The notes under the pieces were generated by a model. It made no database searches, was not told the origin of the DNA, and worked only from the letters and a program-made list of their open reading frames with translations. The translations under genes were made by a program, and so were the position numbers. 12,042 nucleotides of DNA from an uncultured Dorea sp. (GTDB lineage: Bacteria > Bacillota > Clostridia > Lachnospirales > Lachnospiraceae), in assembly GCA_948844705.1 (NCBI GenBank), contig CAQNVT010000159.1, positions 1 through 12,042 on the forward strand, given 5' to 3'. Positions within the stretch are counted from its first letter, which is position 1, and each line of letters opens with the position of its first letter. Shown here piece after piece: positions 1 to 5,883 of the stretch.

Positions 1-17
1 AGCCACTTTGTCAAGGT

Positions 18-103
18 GGCTATGTAAAGGATTTATGGCAATAAAAAAAGCCGACTGGCTGTTTTATTTGCTAAACTACACCAATCGGCTATGTAAAAAT
101 TTA
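18..103. repeat. Short direct repeat flanking tandem hairpins
   Basis: The string GGCTATGTAAAGGATTTA at 18-35 recurs with small changes as GGCTATGTAAAAATTTA at 87-103. Each copy follows the GGCT foot of a hairpin (1-21 and 49-90). This looks like a diverged duplication of a terminator unit, one unit being cut by the window edge. Confidence 0.5.
43..90 (-). terminator. Intrinsic terminator after the two small element genes
   Basis: On the minus strand the arms AGCCGATTGG (81-90) and CCAGTCGGCT (49-58) pair over 10 positions with one mismatch, and the second arm is followed by seven T (43-49). It lies about 30 bases past the stop of the 111-residue gene. The 22-base loop is long for a terminator, but the GC foot and T run are clear. 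Confidence 0.75.
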
Positions 104-122
104 TTCTGTTTTATTATCCGTC

Positions 123-458
123 TTATCTGCTCTTTCGTGATAAGGCTTCTTTTATTCTCTCTGTATCCCATTTCTCTGGAAACAATACCGCCATAATATG
201 AAACGCATCCATCAGCCCTGCAATATACGCATGAGTGCCATATTCAAAATCCTGCTTATCCCTGCAATCTAAAAGGCGTTGGCAAACTGCCCTTTGCTTT
301 TCCGTCAAATCAAGCTCATTAAAGGCATCCTCTGCATCTCCCTCGTTATTACTATCTTTTTGATAACTTGCATCCGCTTGTAACAGTTTCAATACAGATT
401 CGTCTTTTAGTTTTTCGACCGCTATTTTAACCAGTTCTTTAAATTCCTTATCGCACAT
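123..458 (-). CDS. Small hypothetical protein of an accessory element (111 aa)
   Basis: I do not recognise a function. The protein is helical, charged and soluble, with no signal peptide or membrane segment. An acidic middle part (residues about 35-50) is followed by a leucine/glutamine-rich helix containing LTEKQRAVCQRLLD and an aromatic C-terminal part around residues 72-95. The general plan, helices with a central ELDLTEKQR segment, resembles short uncharacterised proteins (DUF6809/DUF6664-like; from memory, not tested) found in clostridial mobile elements. The ATG has an ideal AGGAGG five bases upstream, and the gene overlaps the stop of the preceding 65-residue gene by 11 bases, so the two are probably translationally coupled in one operon. 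A terminator follows at 43-90. Confidence 0.72.
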   Translation of the reverse strand: MCDKEFKELVKIAVEKLKDESVLKLLQADASYQKDSNNEGDAEDAFNELDLTEKQRAVCQRLLDCRDKQDFEYGTHAYIAGLMDAFHIMAVLFPEKWDTERIKEALSRKSR

Positions 459-645
459 TACTTCCTCCTGCCATTTCTACCCTTAACTTTTTTACAGGTG
501 CATGGATAACCTTAATAATAAGTTCATCAACGCAGTCTGTATATCTGCCTTGCTGTATGAGCTGATTTTTTAATCCTACAAGGCTATGTAACAGGAGTCT
601 TCTTTCTTCACTATCCACATATAAATGATTTTTCTTTTCTCTCAT
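448..645 (-). CDS. Small hypothetical protein of an accessory element (65 aa)
   Basis: The function is not recognised. It is a short, mostly helical, basic protein of the pattern EERRLLLHSLVGLKNQLI...GRYTDCVDELIIKVI, which I associate with small genes carried on clostridial integrative elements; that association is from memory. A GTG at 654 would lengthen it by three residues, but the purine-rich AAGGACGG sits almost on top of that GTG and about 9-11 bases before the ATG at 645, so I choose the ATG. It is the first gene after the promoter at 672-700, and its last codons overlap the start of the 111-residue gene by 11 bases, indicating a two-gene operon. Confidence 0.68.
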   Translation of the reverse strand: MREKKNHLYVDSEERRLLLHSLVGLKNQLIQQGRYTDCVDELIIKVIHAPVKKLRVEMAGGSNVR

Positions 646-671
646 AAATGCCACCGTCCTTTTTTATTTTC

Positions 672-700
672 ATTATATAAACAGATACCAGTATATTCAA
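672..700 (-). promoter_or_regulatory. Sigma-A type promoter of the two-gene element operon
   Basis: On the minus strand TTGAAT (695-700) is followed by a 17-base spacer and a perfect TATAAT (672-677). The expected RNA start is near 665, about 20 bases before the ATG at 645, leaving room for little more than the ribosome site. Confidence 0.8.
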
Positions 701-714
701 AGATGCAAATGGGC

Positions 715-754
715 GAAAAAATAAGCGTACCACTATCTCTAATGATACGCTTAT
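715..754 (-). terminator. Intrinsic terminator between rlmD and the element operon
   Basis: On the minus strand ATAAGCGTA (746-754) pairs perfectly with TACGCTTAT (721-729) around a 16-base loop, and a T run follows (715-720). It lies upstream of the promoter at 672-700, so it cannot end that operon. It must stop RNA arriving from rlmD, insulating the small operon from it. Confidence 0.72.
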
Positions 755-836
755 CCCGTTCAATTTCTAAGAGCCTGTTGCCTATATTTTATCGGCAAGG
801 TGGACACTACATAGACACGTTGATTGCGGAAAACCT

Positions 837-976
837 TTATTTTCCGTTTGTGTTCCCACACCCGATATCAACTACCACTGAAACGTCAAAGTAGTTTTTG
901 AGGTGCTTATTTCGGATTTTTTCACCCTCCGAAGTGAACATGAAATGCTTCGCAAAGTGCCTAAAATAAAGGATTT
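837..976 (-). other. Gene-free stretch with a possible coding remnant after rlmD
   Basis: The 655-976 interval has no gene with a ribosome site. One minus-strand frame stays open from inside rlmD's last codons to a TAA at 837-839, with protein-like composition (EILYFRHFAKHF..., ending VVVDIGCGNTNGK). Its only ATG, at 941, would give 34 residues and lacks a ribosome site. It reads like the C-terminus of a lost gene, in a different frame from rlmD. Small inverted repeats CGGAAAA/TTTTCCG (828-846) and TTCGGA/TCCGAA (911-933) are also present. I cannot name the parent family. Confidence 0.3.
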
Positions 977-2344
977 CTACGAGGTTCTCTTTTGTATCAA
1001 CACAATAGTCTCCACATGATAACTCCCCGGAAATAAATCAACTCCCCCAACTCTCTCCACCTTATACCCCCTCCCCTGCAGCATCTCAAGATCCCGAACC
1101 AGGCTGGTCGGCTTGCAGGCGATATACACCATCCTCTCCGCCCCGAAATTTATGATCTTCTCCAGCGCTTTCGGATTCACCCCGTCTCTCGGCGGGTCGA
1201 GCACGATAAGATCTGGCGCCTCGCCGAGCTCGCCGATCACCTTCAGCACGTCCCCGGCCCAGAAGGTACAATTAGAGAGTCCGTTAAGCTTCGCATTCTC
1301 TTTTGCGGCCTCCACCGCCTCCTCCACAATCTCCACACCCACAACCTTCCCAGCCACCGGCGCCAGTATCTGCGCGATCGTTCCGGTACCGCTGTACAGG
1401 TCGAAGACCACCTTATCCTTCGTATCCCCGATATATTCTCTCGCCATATTATACAGCACCTCCGCACCCAGGGAGTTTGTCTGAAAGAAGGAAAACGGCG
1501 TGATCTTAAAGCGAAGCCCCAGAAGCTCCTCATAAAAATAATCCTGTCCGTACAGAAGCTCCGTGCCCTCGTCCTTCACCACATCCGCAACACTGTCGTT
1601 TCTCGTATGAAGGATCCCTGCGATTTTTCCGTCCAGCGAAAGGGAAAGGAGCCTGTCCGCCCAGACCTTTAGGTTCGGCATCTCCTCTCCCGTGGTCACA
1701 AGGTCAATCAGTATTTCCTTTGTCTTTACGGCCTTTCTTACAAGCAGATGCCTGAAATACCCCGTATGCCTCATCCGGTGATAGTAGGGAATGCCTGTCT
1801 CTCTTGCGTATTCCAGCGTACAGGCAAGGATTCGGCGGTAATCCTCGTCTACGATCCGGCAGTCCGTCACATTTACAATGTCGTGAAAGCTCCCCCGCTT
1901 ATGCATACCAAGCGCCAGCGGGCCGTCCTTATACTCATCTCCGAAAGAGAATTCCATCTTATTGCGGTACCCGCAGCTTACCGGGCTGGACTTTATGCCG
2001 TCCCAGATGTAATCCCCGTTCACCGCCTCATCCATCATCGTCTTGATCTGGGATTCCTTCAGACGGAGCTGCTCCTCATAAGGAAGATTCTGGTATGTAC
2101 AGCCCCCGCACTGCCCGAAATGCGGACAGGGCGCATCTATCTCAAGCGGCGACGGCTCAAGCACTTCAAGAATACGCCCCTCTGCCCTTTCCCTGCGGAC
2201 CTTATTTACGGAGAAACGTATCCGCTGCCCCGGAACTCCGTTTTTTACGACAACTGTCTTATCCTCTTCCTTAAGAAATATTTTCCCCTTGTTCGGAAAT
2301 TCCACCGCCCCTATGATTCCTTCATATATCTGTCCCTTTTTCAT
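977..2344 (-). CDS. rlmD: 23S rRNA (uracil-C5)-methyltransferase, RlmD/RlmCD family
   Basis: Makes 5-methyluridine in 23S rRNA using S-adenosylmethionine; in Firmicutes the RlmCD homologue modifies the positions equivalent to U747 and U1939, and I cannot tell which sites apply here. The order is a TRAM RNA-binding domain (about 1-65), a [4Fe-4S] cluster set with Cys73, Cys79, Cys82 and Cys162, FFQTN at 287-291, the SAM loop DLYSGTGT at 315-322, DPPRDGV at 383-389, and the catalytic cysteine at 410 in YIACKPTSL. HVE near 443-445 carries the likely general base. The length of 455 matches the family. An AAGGGAG site lies seven bases before the ATG. The last few codons (QKRTS) sit at the presumed element junction and may be supplied by it. 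An intrinsic terminator lies just 26 bases upstream. Confidence 0.95.
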   Translation of the reverse strand: MKKGQIYEGIIGAVEFPNKGKIFLKEEDKTVVVKNGVPGQRIRFSVNKVRRERAEGRILEVLEPSPLEIDAPCPHFGQCGGCTYQNLPYEEQLRLKESQIKTMMDEAVNGDYIWDGIKSSPVSCGYRNKMEFSFGDEYKDGPLALGMHKRGSFHDIVNVTDCRIVDEDYRRILACTLEYARETGIPYYHRMRHTGYFRHLLVRKAVKTKEILIDLVTTGEEMPNLKVWADRLLSLSLDGKIAGILHTRNDSVADVVKDEGTELLYGQDYFYEELLGLRFKITPFSFFQTNSLGAEVLYNMAREYIGDTKDKVVFDLYSGTGTIAQILAPVAGKVVGVEIVEEAVEAAKENAKLNGLSNCTFWAGDVLKVIGELGEAPDLIVLDPPRDGVNPKALEKIINFGAERMVYIACKPTSLVRDLEMLQGRGYKVERVGGVDLFPGSYHVETIVLIQKRTS

Positions 2345-2369
2345 GCCATACTCCCTTCTTCACAAAGAT

Positions 2370-2395
2370 AAAAAGCAGGCTCTCCGCCTGCTTTT
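2370..2395 (-). terminator. Intrinsic terminator between the small membrane protein gene and rlmD
   Basis: AAAAGCAGGC (2371-2380) and GCCTGCTTTT (2386-2395) form a perfect 10-bp stem with a 5-base loop, with a T run on either strand because the stem base is A/T. On the minus strand it comes 24 bases after the stop at 2419 and only 26 bases before the rlmD ATG. No promoter fits in that gap, so rlmD probably depends on read-through of this hairpin. Confidence 0.82.
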
Positions 2396-2418
2396 TCCCT
2401 TTAGACCTCGCAGCTTTC

Positions 2419-2664
2419 CTATACCTGATCTTCCTCATTGAAGAAGTCATCATCAAAATCATCCTCGAAGTCTTCCTCAAAGTCCTCAAGATAATCCGGG
2501 GTAAAGAAGCAATATACTGCATAAGCGATTGCTGCAACAGCTGCTACCGCACCTACGATCGCAAGTACCCACAGTACTGTCTTACAATGCTTATCTTCCT
2601 CTTCCTTTTTATTTACTAATTCATTTAATCTGGTCGCTGCAATAAGTTCCTCTACTCTGCTCAT
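2419..2664 (-). CDS. Small single-pass membrane protein with acidic tail (81 aa)
   Basis: The function is unknown. Numbered from the ATG at 2664, residues 1-26 are a charged cytoplasmic segment (MSRVEELIAATRLNEL then lysine/glutamate), residues about 29-52 form one strongly hydrophobic Ala/Val helix, and the last 25 residues are an almost pure Asp/Glu/Phe repeat. I recall very similar proteins, sometimes labelled DUF4366, as widespread in Lachnospiraceae; that is memory, not a search. The upstream ATG at 2733 is rejected because AAAGGAG lies at correct spacing before 2664 and the extra 23 residues look unstructured. It has its own promoter (2755-2763) and terminator (2370-2395), so it is at least sometimes transcribed alone. 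Confidence 0.85.
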   Translation of the reverse strand: MSRVEELIAATRLNELVNKKEEEDKHCKTVLWVLAIVGAVAAVAAIAYAVYCFFTPDYLEDFEEDFEDDFDDDFFNEEDQV

Positions 2665-2754
2665 GCTCCCGCTCCTTTCTTTTTTATACTTCTGCTCACG
2701 CTCCGAATGCCATAAAAGAAATCCCCTTATCACTGCACTCGTTGCTATGCCTCC

Positions 2755-2763
2755 ATTATACCA
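2755..2763 (-). promoter_or_regulatory. Extended -10 promoter of the small membrane protein gene
   Basis: On the minus strand TGGTATAAT is a perfect TATAAT preceded by the TGn extension. No good -35 lies 16-18 bases upstream, which is acceptable for extended -10 promoters. The predicted start is near 2748, giving a leader of about 85 bases. Confidence 0.7.
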
Positions 2764-2835
2764 TCATAAAATCAAGATTACTACTTATTTATTCCAAAAT
2801 ATAGAATTTTTATGTACACGACTTTTTATTTTGTG

Positions 2836-2876
2836 AATATTTGTAACTGTGAAAGTACTGAACAGTTACGAATATT
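2836..2876. repeat. Long inverted repeat at the end of pcrA
   Basis: AATATTTGTAACTGT (2836-2850) and ACAGTTACGAATATT (2862-2876) form a 15-base stem with one mismatch and an 11-base loop; the right arm ends on the first base of the pcrA stop codon. It is well placed to end pcrA RNA or protect its 3' end, but no T run follows on the minus strand. The T run is instead on the plus-strand side (2881-2887), where no gene is read. It could be a dispersed palindromic element. Confidence 0.65.
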
Positions 2877-5131
2877 TAAATTTTTTTAAGCTTTGCAAAC
2901 ATGGCAAACATCTTTTTCGTCCCTGCCGTGTCAAAGTCTACCGTCACCTCATAATCTCTTCCGCCGGATACGATATTTGTCACGGTTCCCTCTCCGAACT
3001 TAATATGCTGCACTCTGTCGCCCACGCCGTAGGTAAGGCCGCCGGAGGGACTGCCGAACTGCTGCGCCGGTTTTGCCGCGGCAAAGGCCTTTGCTTTGAA
3101 CGCCTGCTTTGCCTGCTGGTACGCCGCTGCCTTGGCCTGCTGATAGGCCGCGATCTTTTCCGGCTCCTCCGTATTCTCCTTCTTCACGGATTTTCCTGTT
3201 GATAAGAGCTCCATCGGAATCTCCTTAAGGAAACGGGACATCTTGTTATACTGAGGCTCTCCTCTGACCATACGCCGCCTCACGCAGGTAAGGGTAAGCT
3301 CTTCCTCCGCCCTTGTGATTCCCACATAGCAAAGTCTTCTTTCCTCCTCGATATCCTCCGGGTTTTCCGAGGTGATCGTCATGTAGCTCGGGAAGATTCC
3401 GTCCTCCATCCCCGCCAGATACACATGCGGAAACTCCAGTCCCTTTGCACTATGTAAAGTCATCAGAACTACGTAGTCCTTGCTTTCATCCAGGCTGTCA
3501 ATATCAGCGACGAGCGCTACCTCCTCCAGAAATCCGCTTAAGGTTGCCGGCTCATCCCGGTCGTCACAGAGCTCCTCGTATGCCGCGATCTTGCTTTTAA
3601 GCTCATCGATGTTTTCAATACGAACCTGCGCCTCTTCTGCGTCCTCCGCCATAAGGCTTTCGATATAGCCGGTATCATCAATGATCTCCTGCATAAGATC
3701 CGAAATGCTCATATCCTTCGCGTCCGCTTTAAAATGCTCGATAAGCGCTGCAAAGGATTCCAGCTTCCCTGCGCCTCTTCCGATATTCGGAATGAGGTCC
3801 ACTGCCCGCAACGCTTCATAGAACCCGATCTCCCGGTCCGCAGCATATTCCTGCACCCGGTTGATGCTGGTAAGCCCGATCCCTCTCTTCGGCACGTTTA
3901 CGATCCTCCGCACCGCCAGGTCGTCCTGTCCGTTGTCAACTGTTTTGAGATAAGACAGCAGATCCTTGATCTCACGCCTTGCATAGAAATTGATACCGCC
4001 GACGATCTTATATGGAATGTTTGCCGTTACAAACTTCTCCTCAAAGATACGGGACTGTGCATTTGTCCGGTAAAGAATGGCATTATCATGGTAAGAAAAC
4101 TTACCGGACGCCACCTGCTTCCGGATGGCCTCCACGATATACTCAGCCTCGTCATAGGCCGTATCAAATTGCCGGAAATCAAGCCGGCTCCCGTCCCCCT
4201 TATCGGTCCAGAGCGCCTTTTCTTTTCTTCCTCTGTTATTGCGGATGACCGCGTTTGCCGCATTTAATATATTACTCGTGGAGCGGTAATTCTGCTCAAG
4301 CTTTATCACCCTGGCATCCTCAAAATATTCTTCAAAATTCAAGATATTCTTAATATTTGCTCCCCGGAATTTGTAGATCGACTGGTCGTCATCTCCCACT
4401 ACGCACAGGTTGCGGTATTTGGATGCCAGAAGGCGCACCAGCTCGAACTGTACCGTATTCGTATCCTGATATTCGTCTACCATAATATAGTGGAAACGCT
4501 CCTGATAGCTCTCCAGCACATCCGCATGCGTCTGAAACAGCTGTACGGCCTTCACAAGCAGATCGTCAAAATCAAGTGCATTGTTCGCCCTGAGCTGTTT
4601 TTCATATTCCTCATAGACCTGAGCGATTTTTAGAAGCCCGAAATCCCCGCCTGCCCGGAGCCTGAATTCCTCCGGCGTCACAAGCTCATCCTTTGCATGG
4701 GAAATGGCCGAGAGCAGGGAACGCTCTCTGTACATCTTCGTATCGATCTTTAACAGCTTACAGATATCCTTCATAAGTGTCTTCTGATCGTCGCTGTCAT
4801 AGATGGTAAAATTCGAGTCATATCCCAGAAGATGAATATACCTGCGCAGGATTCTCACGCACATGGAATGGAAAGTGCTCACCCAGACACTCTCCGAACC
4901 GAAGCCGACAAGCCCGTCCACCCTCTCTCTCATCTCACCCGCCGCCTTATTGGTAAATGTAATGGCAAGAATATTCCACGGGTTGACTCCCCGTTCATCG
5001 ATCAGATAAGCGATCCTGTGGGTCAGGACCCTTGTCTTTCCCGAGCCCGCCCCCGCAAATATAAGGAGCGGCCCTTCCGTATGGTATACTGCCTCTTGCT
5101 GCTTATCATTCAGTGTATCATAAATACTCAA
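2876..5131 (-). CDS. pcrA: ATP-dependent 3'-5' DNA helicase PcrA (UvrD/Rep family)
   Basis: Unwinds DNA in repair, replication restart and removal of RecA or stalled RNA polymerase. The SF1A motifs are in order: Walker A AGAGSGKT at 26-33, the QQEAV Q-motif region near 11, DEYQDT at 219-224, VGDDDQSIYKFRGA at 245-258, LEQNYRST soon after, then TLHSAKGLEFPHVYLAGMEDG and the final YVGITRAEE near the end of the core. The C-terminal part has a lysine/alanine-rich linker and the tail GDRVQHIKFGEGTV typical of PcrA, which binds RNA polymerase in Bacillus. The 751 residues are full length. The start codon is TTG at 5131, supported by AGAAAGGAA about nine bases upstream and by the family N-terminus. 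It lies 81 bases from the broken oxidoreductase and has its own extended -10 promoter. Confidence 0.97.
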   Translation of the reverse strand: MSIYDTLNDKQQEAVYHTEGPLLIFAGAGSGKTRVLTHRIAYLIDERGVNPWNILAITFTNKAAGEMRERVDGLVGFGSESVWVSTFHSMCVRILRRYIHLLGYDSNFTIYDSDDQKTLMKDICKLLKIDTKMYRERSLLSAISHAKDELVTPEEFRLRAGGDFGLLKIAQVYEEYEKQLRANNALDFDDLLVKAVQLFQTHADVLESYQERFHYIMVDEYQDTNTVQFELVRLLASKYRNLCVVGDDDQSIYKFRGANIKNILNFEEYFEDARVIKLEQNYRSTSNILNAANAVIRNNRGRKEKALWTDKGDGSRLDFRQFDTAYDEAEYIVEAIRKQVASGKFSYHDNAILYRTNAQSRIFEEKFVTANIPYKIVGGINFYARREIKDLLSYLKTVDNGQDDLAVRRIVNVPKRGIGLTSINRVQEYAADREIGFYEALRAVDLIPNIGRGAGKLESFAALIEHFKADAKDMSISDLMQEIIDDTGYIESLMAEDAEEAQVRIENIDELKSKIAAYEELCDDRDEPATLSGFLEEVALVADIDSLDESKDYVVLMTLHSAKGLEFPHVYLAGMEDGIFPSYMTITSENPEDIEEERRLCYVGITRAEEELTLTCVRRRMVRGEPQYNKMSRFLKEIPMELLSTGKSVKKENTEEPEKIAAYQQAKAAAYQQAKQAFKAKAFAAAKPAQQFGSPSGGLTYGVGDRVQHIKFGEGTVTNIVSGGRDYEVTVDFDTAGTKKMFAMFAKLKKI

Positions 5132-5170
5132 AGCTAAAATTTCCTTTCTCTTACTTTTTGTCCTGAAAAG

Positions 5171-5179
5171 ATTATAGCA
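5171..5179 (-). promoter_or_regulatory. Extended -10 promoter of pcrA
   Basis: TGCTATAAT on the minus strand is a perfect extended -10, about 40 bases before the TTG start of pcrA; the RNA start would be near 5164. The -10 overlaps the foot of the hairpin at 5175-5200, and no -35 match is visible. Confidence 0.68.
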
Positions 5180-5200
5180 CGGACCTTGCGGTCTGTGCTA
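5175..5200 (-). terminator. Hairpin between the oxidoreductase fragment and pcrA
   Basis: TAGCACGGACC (5175-5185) and GGTCTGTGCTA (5190-5200) form an 11-base stem with one G-U/mismatch and a 4-base loop. On the minus strand it is followed by AATCTTTTC, a weak T tract. It may terminate upstream RNA, or may only be a structured spacer whose base contributes to the pcrA -10. Confidence 0.5.
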
Positions 5201-5212
5201 CAAAACTTATCA

Positions 5213-5839
5213 TTATTCTTTTAAAAAAAGTATCTGGTCCTCCGCGAACCGAAGATAGTCGGGCAATCCCTTTTCCTGAAGCCGCGGCCATTTATCCTTC
5301 TGGACGAACCAGCACAGAAGCTTTTCTCCTGATCCCTTCTCCATGTGCCCGCCCTTTTCATTTTCCGGCTGCGGCATAAACACATCTGTCCCGAAGCAGC
5401 ACTTGCATGCCAGCATAAATGCATAGGCACAGGTACTGGACTCCGACCCTACATTCGGCGTACCGTAATGATTCGCAAAATCTGTCAGATACGGACGGAA
5501 CCACTTTGGATGTCCGACATACACCATTGCAGACTTTGCGCCGTACTTCTCCTTCGTTTCTTTCATTTTCCCGGCAATGGTGTCCAGCGCCTCCTCCCAG
5601 GTGATACGTTCAAACCCGCCTTCCCCGCGTTCTCCGAGCCGCTTCATCGGATAAAGCAGACGGTCCGGGCTGTAAATTGCCTGCTTTAGAGCAGCTCCTT
5701 TTACACAAAGGCGTCCGTCAGAAAAGGGCAGCGTCCTATTTCCCTCAACCTTTACAACCCTTCCGTCTCTGCAGTGCAGATCTACCAGGCAATCTCCGCC
5801 GCAGAAGCCGCAGATCGCCGGGGTTATTGTTGTCTTCAT
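5213..5839 (-). pseudogene. Molybdopterin oxidoreductase, N-terminal fragment with foreign tail
   Basis: The intact family (formate dehydrogenase/DMSO-reductase type, usually 650 residues or more) passes electrons between a substrate at a Mo/W-bis-molybdopterin site and an N-terminal [4Fe-4S] cluster. The cluster motif CGFCGGDC with a fourth cysteine after 27 residues, in GRLCVKG, is intact, as is the following GFERITWEEALD region and the GSESSTC loop. Homology-like sequence then stops near VFMPQPE, and the last 45-50 residues, ending DYLRFAEDQILFLKE, do not look like this family. Only about a quarter of the enzyme remains, so no active site can form. The start is ATG 5839 with AGGAGG six bases upstream; a longer reading from 5878 adds 13 residues without support. 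I call it a deletion fusion. Confidence 0.8.
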
Positions 5840-5883
5840 ACACATCCTCCTCGTATACCCAAAGTCCTGTCCGGACAATACCC

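Larger units (their letters stand above)
1..976. mobile_element. Probable edge of an integrated accessory element next to the rlmD 3' end
   Basis: This stretch is visibly more AT-rich than rlmD and the genes beyond it. It holds only small genes of a type I associate with clostridial integrative elements, a self-contained promoter, and terminators on both sides. It starts exactly where rlmD ends. It is established that the 3' end of the rumA/rlmD gene is an insertion site for integrative conjugative elements in streptococci, so the position fits. No integrase, relaxase or clear direct-repeat attachment site is inside the window, and the other element end is not visible. The element assignment is therefore inference from context and composition; the alternative is simply an AT-rich intergenic region with two orphan genes. 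Confidence 0.42.

Noticed and set aside
625..894. Open frame of 89 residues on the plus strand across the element edge
   Set aside because: It has no ribosome site, covers the minus-strand promoter and a terminator, and has no protein-like pattern.
1748..2371. Plus-strand open frame of 207 residues opposite rlmD
   Set aside because: It is antisense to a clearly conserved gene. The long frame reflects codon bias on the other strand.
3734..4267. Plus-strand open frame of 177 residues opposite pcrA
   Set aside because: It is antisense to the helicase core, with no start signal and no recognisable domain.
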